This document shows, piece by piece, positions 34,375 through 44,305 of a stretch of DNA of 64,000 nucleotides (the stretch's first letter is position 1; each line of letters opens with the position of its first letter). The notes under the pieces are model-generated. The model had not been told where the DNA came from, searched no databases, and worked only from the letters and a program-made list of their open reading frames with translations. Position numbers and translations under genes: made by a program. Source of the stretch: REBR01 sp033721915 (GTDB lineage: Bacteria; Pseudomonadota; Gammaproteobacteria; Pseudomonadales; Oleiphilaceae); the NCBI GenBank assembly GCA_033721915.1, contig JAWWAC010000003.1:1-64000 (forward strand). Reading direction: 5' to 3'.

Positions 34375-36681
34375 TCAGGCACCGCTTCCGGTTCCGTCGG
34401 AATGCGCCTGATCCGGTGCCTTGAGGCGGAAGTAAAGGTGCGCATTGTGCTTGCTGAAATGGCGCCGCTCCTGGTTGCCGAAGCGGACCTCAAAGGAGCT
34501 GCCACGGTCCCCGAGAATTTCACCGTCCCCCAGCAATATATGGTGCACATGGCGGTGCTGCCACACCGCTGTGTCCGGCTCCGGGTGGGTTGCCGTGTCC
34601 ACGGGTCCGGGGGAGGGGGCGGACAGGGTCACCCGGTGAAGGGCGGCGTAATCCAGTGCCACCGTTGACAGCGGATTCTCCAGGGCAATCTCCCCACCGG
34701 GGGGTGGCCGGTGAAGGCGCTCACCCAGCTCATCGCACAGGGGCAGCCGCATTTCCTCAAGGAAGCGGCTGGGCTGCTGCTCCGGCTCACTGTGCTCACC
34801 GGGGGTGCTGGTGAGCAGGTGCAGGCTGTCGCGGCTGCGGGTCATGCCCACATAGAGCAGGCGCCGCTCGCTCTCAATCAGCCCCGGCAGGTCGTCGCTG
34901 TGGCGGCTGGTATAGGGCAGGTACTTCTCCTGCAGCCCGGGAATCACCACCACCGGCCACTCCAGGCCCTTGGTGCGGTGGATGGTGGACAGGTGCAGCC
35001 CCTGGCCCTCGCTCTGTGCCGCCCGGGCCTTGAGCCCCCGGACGTGATCCAGTGCCGGGCCGGACTGCAGATCCAGTGTGGCCAGGTAGTGCTGGAAGCC
35101 GGTCACGGTGCCGATGCGCTCCTCCGCCATCTCATGGGTCAGTGCCAGGCTGCGCAGCCCCTCGAACAGCTCCGTGTGCTCGGCGTACTCCTTGATCAGC
35201 CGGTGGCAGGGGGCGCGGTTGTGCTCGATGCGTTCAAGGGCCTCCCCCAGTCGTCGGATCTTGCGCTTGGGCAGTGGCTTCCAGTGGCTGTTGTCCTCGT
35301 GCTGCAGCAGCTGGCCCCAGCCGTGGCTGTGCTGTGCCAGCTGATCCGCCAGTGCGTTGAGCTCCGGCTCGCGCAGCCCCACATGGGGGAAGCGCAGCAA
35401 CTGCCGGAACACCTGCTGGCGGTGGCTGCGCTGCTGTTGCGGTGAGCCGTCGCCCGCCCCATCCGAGAGTTCCCCGGCGGCCAGTGCCAGCAAGGCCGTC
35501 AGGGCCTCCACCTCACGGGTGAACAGGGCCCCCTTGCGGGCATCGATCTGATAGGGAATCTGCCGTGAGAGCAGGTGCAGCTCAATGGGTACACTCTGGC
35601 TCCAGACACGCACCAGCACCGCCAGCTGGGAGAGTGGCTGTCCCGCCTTCTGGTGCTCAGTGGCCAGCCGGGCGATGTAGTCCGCTTCATGGCGGGGCCG
35701 TGCCAGGTGGATGCGGGTGTCCGGTGTGCCGGGGTGGGAGTGGCAGAGCACCTGCTTGCGGTCCCGGTTGCCGGCAATCAGGTGGTTGGCCAGCAGCGCC
35801 ACACGGTGGCCGTAGCGGAAGCTGAAGGAGAGGTTCAGCGCCACGGCGCCGGGAAACTCCCGGGCAAAGCGGCTGAGTATGAAGTCCGGCCTTGCGCCGC
35901 GGAACTCGTAGATGGTCTGGTCCGGGTCCCCCACCACAGTGACCCGGGCCCGTTCTCCCGCCACGTAGCGGATCAGCAGGTGCTGTATCTCGTTGCTGTC
36001 CTGGTATTCGTCCACCAGCACCATGTCCATCTTGTCCGCCACCAGCGCTTTCAGGGCCGGGTGGCGGTGTATAGCCACCACCGGCTCGTGCAGCATGTCG
36101 GCGAAGGTGATGCGCCGCTGCTGGCGGCGCCACTGCTCGAAGCGCTCGTAGAGGCTGAGGAGATAGCGGTACTGGGGGGCGAAATCCATGGCCTCAAAGA
36201 CGATCTCCGGCGCGTCCAGTGTGCTCTTGACCCGGTCCAGGAAGTTGGCGGCACTCGCCACGAATTCCTTCTTGTGGCGCTTGATCTCGTCCTGCAGCTC
36301 TTCCGGGGCCAGCTGCAGTGTCAGCTGCCAGACCTGGTAGTGGATCTCCTGCTCTCCCATTACCTCCCCCTGGTAGGGGGGCAGGTAGCCCTCACGCACA
36401 AAACGCTGGTAAAGGCGCAGCCCCATGGCGTGGTAGGTGCGTACCTCCGGAAGGCGCAGCCCTTCCCCGCGGGTGATCTCCGCCAGCTTGCGCTGGAAGT
36501 CCACACGGGCACTGCGGTTGAACATCAGTATCAGCATGCGCCGGGGGTCCTGGCCATCCCGCAAAAGCTGCCGGATGCGCCAGGCCAGTGTGGTGGTCTT
36601 GCCACTGCCCGCCACCGCCGTGATCACACAGTGCTCGTGACCCAGCTGGACGATGGCTTGCTGTTCCTCGGTAAGGCGCAT
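34375..36681 (-). CDS. UvrD/Rep-like superfamily 1 DNA helicase
   Basis: A 768-residue SF1A helicase. Motifs: Q-motif LTEEQQAIV, Walker A AVAGSGKTTT, Walker B VLVDEYQDSNE, motif III GDPDQTIYEFRGARPDF, motif IV LSFSFRYG, motif V STIHRTKGLEWPVVVIPG and motif VI LLYVGMTRSRDSLHLL. It should move 3'-5' on single-stranded DNA with ATP. It is distinct from the true UvrD at 45773, being shorter in the 1B/2B regions and carrying a C-terminal end of its own (WQHRHVHHILLGDGEILGDRG) that may be a DNA-binding tail. The start MRLTEEQQ is chosen at the Q-motif; the upstream open frame is not family-like. Role in repair or replication restart is inferred. Confidence 0.9.
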   Translation of the reverse strand: MRLTEEQQAIVQLGHEHCVITAVAGSGKTTTLAWRIRQLLRDGQDPRRMLILMFNRSARVDFQRKLAEITRGEGLRLPEVRTYHAMGLRLYQRFVREGYLPPYQGEVMGEQEIHYQVWQLTLQLAPEELQDEIKRHKKEFVASAANFLDRVKSTLDAPEIVFEAMDFAPQYRYLLSLYERFEQWRRQQRRITFADMLHEPVVAIHRHPALKALVADKMDMVLVDEYQDSNEIQHLLIRYVAGERARVTVVGDPDQTIYEFRGARPDFILSRFAREFPGAVALNLSFSFRYGHRVALLANHLIAGNRDRKQVLCHSHPGTPDTRIHLARPRHEADYIARLATEHQKAGQPLSQLAVLVRVWSQSVPIELHLLSRQIPYQIDARKGALFTREVEALTALLALAAGELSDGAGDGSPQQQRSHRQQVFRQLLRFPHVGLREPELNALADQLAQHSHGWGQLLQHEDNSHWKPLPKRKIRRLGEALERIEHNRAPCHRLIKEYAEHTELFEGLRSLALTHEMAEERIGTVTGFQHYLATLDLQSGPALDHVRGLKARAAQSEGQGLHLSTIHRTKGLEWPVVVIPGLQEKYLPYTSRHSDDLPGLIESERRLLYVGMTRSRDSLHLLTSTPGEHSEPEQQPSRFLEEMRLPLCDELGERLHRPPPGGEIALENPLSTVALDYAALHRVTLSAPSPGPVDTATHPEPDTAVWQHRHVHHILLGDGEILGDRGSSFEVRFGNQERRHFSKHNAHLYFRLKAPDQAHSDGTGSGA

Positions 36682-36898
36682 GGTGAACCGTGTTCTGGTG
36701 GCTGGTCGGGGTGGCACAACGGCAGTTATTGTACGCCCTGTGGCGACACAGTTCAGGGTCTGTGAGACAGTGCCGGGGCAATTCGTCATAATCCGGTGGT
36801 GAGCGCCGCCCCTGACGGCCCGTAAAAGGCGTCGGCAGGATCCGATTGCCTGTTTGTTTTCAGTGTGAGCGGTGACAACACCGCCACAGGGAGGAGTT

Positions 36899-37291
36899 AT
36901 GAGCCAGGCCAGAGAGTCGCGAAAAGAGTCCCGCAATGTACTGGGTGAGCCCCTGCAGGACTGTGGTTACGACCCGGTCACCGGCTTTTACCGGGATGGC
37001 TGCTGCCATGTGGGGGAAGACGACCTGGGGGTGCACGGTGTCTGTGCGGAAATGACCCGTGAGTTTCTCGAGCTGTCACGCTCCCAGGGCAATGACCTGA
37101 GCACGCCCCGCCCCGAGTTCGGCTTCCCGGGTCTGCGCCCGGGGGATCGCTGGTGTCTGTGCGCCAGCCGCTGGCAGCAGGCCCTGGAGGCGGGAGCGGC
37201 GCCGCGCATTGTGCTGCAGGCCACCCACGAGGCAGCACTGGATTACAGCCGCCTGGAGGATCTCAAACGCCACGCCATTGACCTGAACTGA
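36899..37291 (+). CDS. DUF2237 family protein
   Basis: A 130-residue soluble protein with the highly conserved DUF2237 pattern: NVLGEPLQDCGYDPVTGFYR, DGCCHVGEDDLGVHGVCAEM, LSRSQGNDLSTPRPEFGFPG, LRPGDRWCLCASRWQQALEAG and ATHEAALD. Conserved Cys and His residues suggest metal or redox chemistry, but the function is unknown. GGGAGGAG lies before the start MSQARE. The tmcA start follows one base after the stop, so the two are cotranscribed. Confidence 0.9.
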   Translation: MSQARESRKESRNVLGEPLQDCGYDPVTGFYRDGCCHVGEDDLGVHGVCAEMTREFLELSRSQGNDLSTPRPEFGFPGLRPGDRWCLCASRWQQALEAGAAPRIVLQATHEAALDYSRLEDLKRHAIDLN

Positions 37292-37292
37292 G

Positions 37293-39410
37293 ATGCCGGA
37301 CAGCCCGCTGCAAGCCGCCCACCGTCAGGCACTGGCACGGCGCCACCGCACACTGGTGGTGATCAGTGGCCCGGTGGACTGGGCCCGCAGCGAAGCGGCC
37401 CGGCTCTGGCCCTGCCTGCCTTCGCCTGGACTCTGGGTGGGGGATGAGCAGGGCTCCCCGGAGGGCGCCACCCGCTGCCGGCCGGACCAGGCCCATCAGT
37501 CTCTGGGCACCGGGCTGGGGGCGCTGGTGTGGGATGCCCATGCCGGGCTTCACCCGTCCGGATTCGGCGCCATCACCGGGGCCCTGGTGGGGGGGGGCGT
37601 GATGCTCTGGCTGGTGCCGCCCCTGGCGGACTGGCCCCAGTATCCGGACCCGGATTACCAGCGGCTGCGTGATCACGCCCCCCCTTACCGTTTTCTGACC
37701 CGTATGGCCCGGGTGCTGGCCGATGCGCCGGAGGTGCTCTGGCATACCCCGGAGTCGCCACTGGCCCTGACCGGGCAACCCCTGGCGGACCCTTACGGCC
37801 AGTGGGGGCCCGCCAGTGGTGTGACACCGGATCAGCGCCAGGCACTGGAAGGGATCATGGGGGTGGGACTGGGTCACCGCCACCGGCCGCTGGTGCTGCG
37901 TGCCGACCGCGGCCGTGGCAAGTCCTCCGCACTGGGCATGGCGGCCAAAGCCCTGATGGGGGAGGGGCTGCGTCTGGGGGTGACGGCGCCCCGCCCCGGC
38001 GCCCTGGAGACTTTCTGGCACTGGCTGGGTGAAGAGCACCGCGAGCGTTGCCTTTACCGGCCACCGGACCGGCTGCTGCAGCAGCGCCCTGAACTGGACC
38101 TGCTGCTGGTGGATGAGGCGGCCGCCATTCCGGTGCCGCTGCTGCAGTCCATGGTGGAACACTACCCCCGGGTGGTCTTTGCCACCACGGTGCATGGCTA
38201 TGAGGGCACCGGACGGGGCTTTGACCTGCGTTTCCAGTCCATCCTCGAGCGGCTGCGGCCGGACCATCAGCAGAGCACACTGACCACACCGGTGCGCTGG
38301 GGCACCGGTGACCCGCTGGAGGCACTGGTGCACCGCCTGCTGTTGCTGGACGCGTCCATGGCGGAGCACTGTGGGCCGGACAGGGACACTGAGCGGTCCC
38401 CACTGGAGCCGCTGCATCTGATGCCCTGTGACCGGGATCACCTGCTGGCGGATGAGGGGGCACTGCAGCAGCTGGTGGGGCTGCTGGTAAGCGCCCATTA
38501 CCAGACCTCACCGGACGATGTGCGGCAGTTGCTGGACGACCCGGGTACCCGCCTCTGGGTGGCCTGGCAGGGGGACACGGCGGTGGGGGTGCTGTGGCTG
38601 CTCAGTGAAGGGGGGCTGCCCGCGGATCTGGCCCATGCCGTTTGGCGGGGTGATCGACGCCCCAGGGGCCACCTTCTGGCCCAGTCACTGGCGGCACAGG
38701 GAGGCGATCCGGCGGCGGCACAGGCCCGTTACGGGCGCATTACCCGCATTGCGGTGCACCCGCAGTGGCGCCGTCTGGGTCTGGGACAGGCACTGGTGGA
38801 GACGGCCCGTGAGACGCTGCGTCGAGAGGGGGTGGACATGCTGGGGGTGAGCTTCGGTGCCAGCGTGGATCTGCTGGATTTCTGGCGCCGCTGCGGCCTG
38901 CGCCTGCTGCGGCTGGGGCTGCGTCGTGATGCCGCCAGTGGCAGCCATACCGCCATGCTGGCCCAGCCACTGAACGACACCGGAGCGGCCATTGTCAGCG
39001 CCCAGTCACGGCGCTTTGCCGAGCACTGGCCCTGGCTGCTGCTGACCCGCCTGACCCGGCTGGAGCCGGAGCTGGTCTGGACCCTGTCCGGTGACCTGCC
39101 GCCAAGCCCGGCGCCCTCAGGGGCGGACCTGAGGGAACTGGAAGCCTTTGCCCACGGCCGAAGGGACACGGCACTGAGTCTGCTGCCACTGCAGCGCGGC
39201 CACGCCGCACTGGCGGGGCGGCAGGGCGAGCTGGACTGGTCGCAGAAACAGCGGGCCCTGTGGGTGGCGGTGGTCTGTCAGGGGGCGGACTGGGACAGTC
39301 TGCGCAGCAGGGGGCTGATACAGGGGCGCCGTGAGGGGGAGGCCTGGCTGCGTGAACTGGCCGGGGACTGCCTGGCGCTTTTGTCAGGGCCCGTCATGAC
39401 AGGGCACTGA
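37293..39410 (+). CDS. tmcA: tRNA(Met) cytidine acetyltransferase
   Basis: A 705-residue TmcA. It modifies the wobble cytidine of elongator tRNA-Met to N4-acetylcytidine with acetyl-CoA and ATP. An N-terminal DUF1726-like domain (about 1-150) precedes the RecA-like ATPase module (RADRGRGKSSALG as Walker A; LLLVDEAAAIPVPLLQ as Walker B), then the GNAT domain with the acetyl-CoA loop ITRIAVHPQWRRLGLGQALVE and a C-terminal tRNA-binding tail. Length is close to the E. coli enzyme (671). It starts one base after the DUF2237 stop. Confidence 0.94.
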   Translation: MPDSPLQAAHRQALARRHRTLVVISGPVDWARSEAARLWPCLPSPGLWVGDEQGSPEGATRCRPDQAHQSLGTGLGALVWDAHAGLHPSGFGAITGALVGGGVMLWLVPPLADWPQYPDPDYQRLRDHAPPYRFLTRMARVLADAPEVLWHTPESPLALTGQPLADPYGQWGPASGVTPDQRQALEGIMGVGLGHRHRPLVLRADRGRGKSSALGMAAKALMGEGLRLGVTAPRPGALETFWHWLGEEHRERCLYRPPDRLLQQRPELDLLLVDEAAAIPVPLLQSMVEHYPRVVFATTVHGYEGTGRGFDLRFQSILERLRPDHQQSTLTTPVRWGTGDPLEALVHRLLLLDASMAEHCGPDRDTERSPLEPLHLMPCDRDHLLADEGALQQLVGLLVSAHYQTSPDDVRQLLDDPGTRLWVAWQGDTAVGVLWLLSEGGLPADLAHAVWRGDRRPRGHLLAQSLAAQGGDPAAAQARYGRITRIAVHPQWRRLGLGQALVETARETLRREGVDMLGVSFGASVDLLDFWRRCGLRLLRLGLRRDAASGSHTAMLAQPLNDTGAAIVSAQSRRFAEHWPWLLLTRLTRLEPELVWTLSGDLPPSPAPSGADLRELEAFAHGRRDTALSLLPLQRGHAALAGRQGELDWSQKQRALWVAVVCQGADWDSLRSRGLIQGRREGEAWLRELAGDCLALLSGPVMTGH

Positions 39411-39433
39411 CGGCCAGTGCAGCGGTGCCCTGT
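39399..39433. terminator. Stem-loop between convergent tmcA and HIBCH-like gene
   Basis: ACAGGGCAC (39399-39407) and GTGCCCTGT (39425-39433) form a perfect 9-bp stem with a 17-base loop spanning the tmcA stop. There is no clear T-run. It could end both converging transcripts. Confidence 0.45.
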
Positions 39434-39446
39434 GGGAAGGTGGCGC

Positions 39447-40586
39447 CTATTCCCACTCCAGTAAAGCCAGTGGATGCTCCCCCTCGGGCCAGGGGGACTG
39501 GAAATGGGAGCGCACCCAGCCCTCGGGCACCGAGGCCACATCCTTGTGGGTCCAGCGCGGCTGCTGGTCCTTGTCGATGATCCTGGCCCGCACCCCTTCC
39601 ATGAAGTCCCGGTGACGCAGGCAGTGCACGGCCATGTTCAGCTCCATCTGGAAGATCTCCGGCAGCCCCAGCTGCAGCGCCCGGTGGAGCTGCTCGAACA
39701 CCAGGTGGGCGGACACCGGGCAGCCATTGGCCAGGTTGTTCTGGGCCTTGCTGAACCACTCGCTGTCGGATTCCGCCGAGAGGATTTCCCGGACCACCGA
39801 AACCACATCCCGCCCACGGCAGACCCGGCTGATAAACTGCTCGTGCCAGGCCAGCTGGGACTCCGAGAGATCCAGACGGTACTGGGCGGCGAAGCGGTGC
39901 AGCACCCCGTGCAGCTTGTGGTCATTGGTTTCCACCCGGGCGCTCCAGTCCTCACGCTGCAGCCATTCCAGCATCTCCTCCAGGCCGTCTTCCGGCACGG
40001 CAAAATCCGCCAGGCCCACCCGCAGGGCATCGGCAATGTTCAGTGTGGCACCGGTGAGGCCCATGAACATGCCGATACTGCCGGGCAGGCGGTTGAGGAA
40101 ACGGCTGGCCCCCACATCCGGAAAGAGCCCGATGGCCACCTCCGGCATGGCCAGCTTGAGGCTGGGGGTGACCATGCGGTAGCGGGCCGCCTGCATCAGC
40201 CCCATGCCGCCGCCCATGATGGCCCCCTGGCCCCAGACCACCACCGGCTTGGGGTAGGTGTGCAGGCGGTAGTTGAGTCGGTACTCCTGTGTGAAAAACC
40301 GCTCCGCCCTTGTGGCACGGCCACGGGACTGCTGCATGGAGTTGTACAGGTAGCGCACGTCACCACCGGCGCAGAAGGCCCGGTCACCGCTGCCTGAGAG
40401 GATCACCATGGCCACCTCATCGTCCTCCGCCCAGACACTGAGTTGCTCCAGCATGGCATCGATCATGTCCTGTGACAGGGCGTTGAGGGTTTTCGGGCTG
40501 TTCAGTGTCAGCAGGCCCATGGCACCGGCGGCGCATTGGCGTTTCTCGATGATCAGTGTTTCCTGTGGCGTTGACGACTCGGCCAT
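39447..40586 (-). CDS. Enoyl-CoA hydratase/isomerase family, 3-hydroxyisobutyryl-CoA hydrolase type
   Basis: A 379-residue crotonase-fold enzyme of the HIBCH subgroup, longer than simple hydratases (about 260). The CoA/oxyanion segments are AFCAGGDVRYLY and GQGAIMGGGMGLM. The HIBCH-type active site is MPEVAIGLFPDVGAS, with Glu and Asp. The C-terminal extension (NMAVHCLRHRDFMEGVRARIIDKDQQPRWTH) is also typical. It should cleave 3-hydroxyisobutyryl-CoA in valine breakdown, or a similar hydroxyacyl-CoA. It is a lone gene, convergent with tmcA. Upstream 40587-40803 is intergenic and also serves the divergent cytochrome gene. Confidence 0.9.
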   Translation of the reverse strand: MAESSTPQETLIIEKRQCAAGAMGLLTLNSPKTLNALSQDMIDAMLEQLSVWAEDDEVAMVILSGSGDRAFCAGGDVRYLYNSMQQSRGRATRAERFFTQEYRLNYRLHTYPKPVVVWGQGAIMGGGMGLMQAARYRMVTPSLKLAMPEVAIGLFPDVGASRFLNRLPGSIGMFMGLTGATLNIADALRVGLADFAVPEDGLEEMLEWLQREDWSARVETNDHKLHGVLHRFAAQYRLDLSESQLAWHEQFISRVCRGRDVVSVVREILSAESDSEWFSKAQNNLANGCPVSAHLVFEQLHRALQLGLPEIFQMELNMAVHCLRHRDFMEGVRARIIDKDQQPRWTHKDVASVPEGWVRSHFQSPWPEGEHPLALLEWE

Positions 40587-40803
40587 GGAGGGAGGCTCCC
40601 GGTGGTGGTTGCGGTGCGCCTGCGGGAGGGGTCCGTCGGGCGTCCTGTCAAAATGGGCATAAAAGATGATGCCAAGTCTAACGGAAAGGCCCGGTTGATT
40701 AAATCGTCGGATCCGGTGGCGGTTTGCCGTCAGAATCCGCCTCCCGGCGGGATTTTTCCGTTAGAATAGGGCGCCATGAAACCGAATCCTGAGTGGAGCC
40801 GCT

Positions 40804-41172
40804 ATGTCCTTGAGAACCCTGCTGTCACGACTCTCCCCCGGGAATGCCTCCAGCCTCTGGCTGATCACGCTGGCGCTTCTGGCCGCCCCTGTGACGGCCC
40901 AGGCCGGTGACCCCGAGGCGGGAAAGGAAAAAGCCCGCACCTGTGGTGCCTGCCATGGCGCCAACGGCATCGCCGCTGTCAACCGCTACCCCAGCCTGGC
41001 CGGTCAGAACGAGGCCTACCTGGTGCTGGCCATGCAGGCCTACAAGAAGGGCCAGCGCCGTGGCGGCCAGGCCACGGTGATGCACGGCCAGATGTCCAAC
41101 CTGGACAACCAGGACATCAAGGACCTGGCGGCCTACTACGCGGCCATGCCCCGCACCGGCGCCGAGCGCTGA
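40804..41172 (+). CDS. Small periplasmic cytochrome c
   Basis: A 122-residue class I cytochrome c. A signal peptide ([18 protein letters not shown]) precedes one heme-binding motif, CGACHGANG (positions about 48-52), with a Pro-containing segment [13 protein letters not shown] methionine in MHGQMSNL is the likely sixth ligand. It resembles cytochrome c553/c4-half electron carriers of the periplasm. GGAG lies before the ATG. Its redox partners are not in the window. Confidence 0.92.
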   Translation: MSLRTLLSRLSPGNASSLWLITLALLAAPVTAQAGDPEAGKEKARTCGACHGANGIAAVNRYPSLAGQNEAYLVLAMQAYKKGQRRGGQATVMHGQMSNLDNQDIKDLAAYYAAMPRTGAER

Positions 41173-41207
41173 GCCGGCGCGGCGGGCGAGCTGCCATTGG
41201 CCGCCCC

Positions 41208-42611
41208 TTACGGCACGGGCGCCGTCCGTGGCGAGGCGGGCTTGTCGATAATCTCGTAACAGGGCTTGTACTGGCTGCCAGGCAGCTTCATGCGGTTCTG
41301 GGCCACAAAGGCATTGAGCAGTGACTCCAGGGGGGCCAGAAAGTCCCGGTCACCGGCGATCTGGAAGGGGCCCCTTTCTTCGATCTGGCGGATGCCCTGT
41401 TCCTTGACGTTGCCGGCGACAATGCCACTGAAGGCACAGCGCAGGTTGGCCGCCAGCAGGTGCGGTGGCTGGTCCTGGCGCAGATCCAGCGCGGCCATGG
41501 TCTCGTGGCTGGGCTCAAAGGGGCGCTGGAACACCGGGTCGATGGTGAGCATCCAGTTGAAGTAGTAGGCGTCCTGGTTGGCGCGCCGGTACTGCTGCAC
41601 CGCCTCCATGCCGTCACGCATGGTCCGGGCCACCTGGGCCGGGTCATCAATGATGATCTGGTAACGGCTGCTGGCCTCCTCCCCCAGTGTGGCCTTGATA
41701 AAGGCATCGATCATCTCGAAGTAGTCGGCGTTCTCCGCCAGCCCGGTGAAGATCAGCGGGAAGGGCAGGTCCCGGTTGTCCGGGTGCAGCAACACCCCCA
41801 GCAGGTAGAGGATTTCCTCGGCGGTGCCGGCACCGCCGGGGAAGACCACAATGCCGTGGCCGGCCCGCACAAAGGCTTCCAGGCGTTTTTCAATGTCCGG
41901 CATGATCACCAGTTCATTGACGATGGGGTTGGGGGCCTCGGCGGCGATAATGCCCGGCTCGGTAATGCCGATGTAGCGGCCATCCTCGATGCGCTGCTTG
42001 GCATGGGCGATGGTGGCCCCCTTCATGGGGCCCTTCATGGCCCCGGGGCCACAACCGGTGCAGATGTTCAGGCCGCGCAGGCCCAGCTGGTGGCCCACCT
42101 CCTTGCTGTAGGTGTATTCCTCACGGCTGATGGAGTGGCCGCCCCAGCACACCACAATGTCCGGCTGGCGGCTGGGCGCCAGCACCTTGGCGTGGCGCAG
42201 TATCTGGAAGATCAGGTTGGTGGTGTCTTCCGGGTGGACCTCGTCGTAGTCCTCGGTGGTGTCCAGTATGGAGTGGGCATAGACGATGTCCCGCAGCACC
42301 GAGAACAGGTGCTCACGGATCCCCCGGATCATGACCCCGTCCACAAAGGCGGTTTCAGGGGCATGCAGCAGCTCCACCTTAAGCCCCCGTGGCTGTGGCA
42401 CCAGACGGATATGGAAATCCCGGTGGGCCTCCATGATGGCCTTGCTGTCGTCACTCTGCTGGCCGCTGTTCAGCACGGCCAGGGCACACTGACGGAAGAG
42501 TCGGTAGAGGCCGCCTTCCCCGTCGTCTTTAAGCTGATTCACCTCCAGCCTTGAAAGAATTTCCAGGCTGCCTTCCGGCGATACCCGTGCGTTAATGCCC
42601 TGGTTGCTCAT
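41208..42611 (-). CDS. ppnN: Pyrimidine/purine nucleotide 5'-monophosphate nucleosidase
   Basis: A 467-residue PpnN (YgdH) protein. The LOG-type nucleosidase core has GCGPGAMKGPMKGA and VVFPGGAGTAEEILYLLGVLLHP, flanked by the N-terminal DUF4478-like domain (NARVSPEGSLEILSRLEV) and the C-terminal DUF3412-like domain. PpnN cleaves nucleoside 5'-monophosphates to base and ribose 5-phosphate and is activated by (p)ppGpp in E. coli. Length matches (454 in E. coli). It stands alone, divergent from thiI. Confidence 0.95.
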   Translation of the reverse strand: MSNQGINARVSPEGSLEILSRLEVNQLKDDGEGGLYRLFRQCALAVLNSGQQSDDSKAIMEAHRDFHIRLVPQPRGLKVELLHAPETAFVDGVMIRGIREHLFSVLRDIVYAHSILDTTEDYDEVHPEDTTNLIFQILRHAKVLAPSRQPDIVVCWGGHSISREEYTYSKEVGHQLGLRGLNICTGCGPGAMKGPMKGATIAHAKQRIEDGRYIGITEPGIIAAEAPNPIVNELVIMPDIEKRLEAFVRAGHGIVVFPGGAGTAEEILYLLGVLLHPDNRDLPFPLIFTGLAENADYFEMIDAFIKATLGEEASSRYQIIIDDPAQVARTMRDGMEAVQQYRRANQDAYYFNWMLTIDPVFQRPFEPSHETMAALDLRQDQPPHLLAANLRCAFSGIVAGNVKEQGIRQIEERGPFQIAGDRDFLAPLESLLNAFVAQNRMKLPGSQYKPCYEIIDKPASPRTAPVP

Positions 42612-42771
42612 GGATGAACGATTCCTGTGCCGTTAAGACTTTAGTGACAGTGTACACGGTGGGCCCCATGGCGCCATGCAGAGGCACTGCCATTCGCGTT
42701 AAAATGGATTACTGTGGCCAGAAAGCCCTCTACTGACCATGGATGACTGGTAAAGGACAACTGACCTTTTT

Positions 42772-44277
42772 ATGCACTTTCTGATCAAGCTTTTCTCAGA
42801 AATCACCATCAAATCCGAGCCGGTGCGTCGCCGGCAGGTGCGACAGCTGCGCAACAATGTGCGTCGCATACTCCGCAGAATGGCCCCGGACGTCTCCGTC
42901 ACCGGCGCATCGGACCATCTGGAGGTGACCCTGCCGGAGCCTCCTGCCGGCAGCGACTCTGCCAACGACCCTGTCGGCGATCAGAAACAGGCCGTGGCCG
43001 AGGCACTGACCCGTATCCCCGGCATTGGCCAGGTGCTGGAAGTGGACTGTCACCCACTGAGGGACTTTGACGACATACTGAGCCATCTGCTGCCCCTGTA
43101 CCGTGAGCGGCTGGCGGGGCGCCGCTTTGCCGTGCAGGTGAAACGCGGAGGCCAGCACTCATTTACCTCACAGCAGCTGGCCAGCTATCTCGGTGCTGAG
43201 CTGCTGCGCCACACAGCAGCCCGTGGCGTGGATCTCAGCCATCCGGAGGTGAGGGTGCCGCTGGAGGTGCGTGACAACCGCTACTACCTGGTGCGCCGGC
43301 GCCTTGAGGGGCTGGGTGGCTTCCCCATCGGCACACTGGATACGGCCATGACGCTGATTTCCGGCGGTTTCGACTCCTCGGTGGCCTGCTACCTGATGCT
43401 GCGCCGTGGCCTTCGCAGCCATTACCTGTTTTTCAACCTGGGGGGCACCACCCACGAGGCGGGGGTGCGCCAGACCGCACTGCACCTGTGGCAGCGTTAC
43501 CAGTCCTCCCACCGGGTGCTGTTTATTTCCGTGCCTTTCGCCCCGGTGCTGGCGGAGATACAGCGCAGCGTGCGCCCCGCCTACCGGGGTCTGGTGCTGA
43601 AACGCATGATGCTGCGAGCGGCCAGCCACATCGCCGCCGGAATCAACGTGGGGGCACTGGTCACGGGAGAAAGTCTGGCCCAGGTCTCCAGCCAGACCCT
43701 CAGCAACCTCTCCACCATCAACCGGGTCAGTGACCAGCTGGTGCTGCGGCCACTGGAGCACATGCACAAACAGGAGATTATCGCCCTGGCCGAGGAGATC
43801 GGCACCGCCGATCTGGCCCGGCGCATGCCGGAGTACTGCGGGCTCCAGAGGGGTGCGGCCTGCACCCGCGCCCGGGAGGAGAAACTGGCCGCCGATGAGC
43901 ACCGCTTTGACTATGACGTGCTGCAGCGAGCCATCGCCCATCGCAGCGAGACCTCCGTGGACAAGCTGATGCAGTCACAGCCGGGCCTGAGCGATGTCCC
44001 CCGGGTCAGCACACCGGCACTGGGGGACCTGGTGGTGGACATCCGCCACCCGGATGAGAGCGACAGCAGCCCGCTGCGGCTGGTGAACAACCGGGTGGTG
44101 CGGATGCCCTTCTACGACATCAACCAGCGCTTCGCCGAGCTGCCACCGGCCCGCCGGGTACTGCTGTACTGCGACCGGGGCAGCATGAGTGAGCTGCACG
44201 TCGGGCACCTCAGTGCACAGGGCCATGAGGCGGTGCTGGTGTACGATCCGCCTGTCTGCCACAAGGGGTCGGCCTGA
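42772..44277 (+). CDS. thiI: tRNA 4-thiouridine / thiamine thiazole sulfurtransferase
   Basis: A 501-residue ThiI. An N-terminal ferredoxin-like and THUMP region (KLFSEITIKSEPVRRRQVRQL... FAVQVKRGGQHSFTS) is followed by the PP-loop ATPase (LISGGFDSSVACYLMLRRG) and a C-terminal rhodanese domain with the persulfide Cys in LLYCDRGSMSELHVGHL. A second Cys in MPEYCGLQRGAAC corresponds to the E. coli Cys344 region. The enzyme makes s4U8 in tRNA and passes sulfur to thiazole synthesis. Length fits the long, rhodanese-containing type. Confidence 0.95.
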   Translation: MHFLIKLFSEITIKSEPVRRRQVRQLRNNVRRILRRMAPDVSVTGASDHLEVTLPEPPAGSDSANDPVGDQKQAVAEALTRIPGIGQVLEVDCHPLRDFDDILSHLLPLYRERLAGRRFAVQVKRGGQHSFTSQQLASYLGAELLRHTAARGVDLSHPEVRVPLEVRDNRYYLVRRRLEGLGGFPIGTLDTAMTLISGGFDSSVACYLMLRRGLRSHYLFFNLGGTTHEAGVRQTALHLWQRYQSSHRVLFISVPFAPVLAEIQRSVRPAYRGLVLKRMMLRAASHIAAGINVGALVTGESLAQVSSQTLSNLSTINRVSDQLVLRPLEHMHKQEIIALAEEIGTADLARRMPEYCGLQRGAACTRAREEKLAADEHRFDYDVLQRAIAHRSETSVDKLMQSQPGLSDVPRVSTPALGDLVVDIRHPDESDSSPLRLVNNRVVRMPFYDINQRFAELPPARRVLLYCDRGSMSELHVGHLSAQGHEAVLVYDPPVCHKGSA

Positions 44278-44305
44278 GGCAGTGGGCGGGTCCCTGAGTC
44301 CGCTG

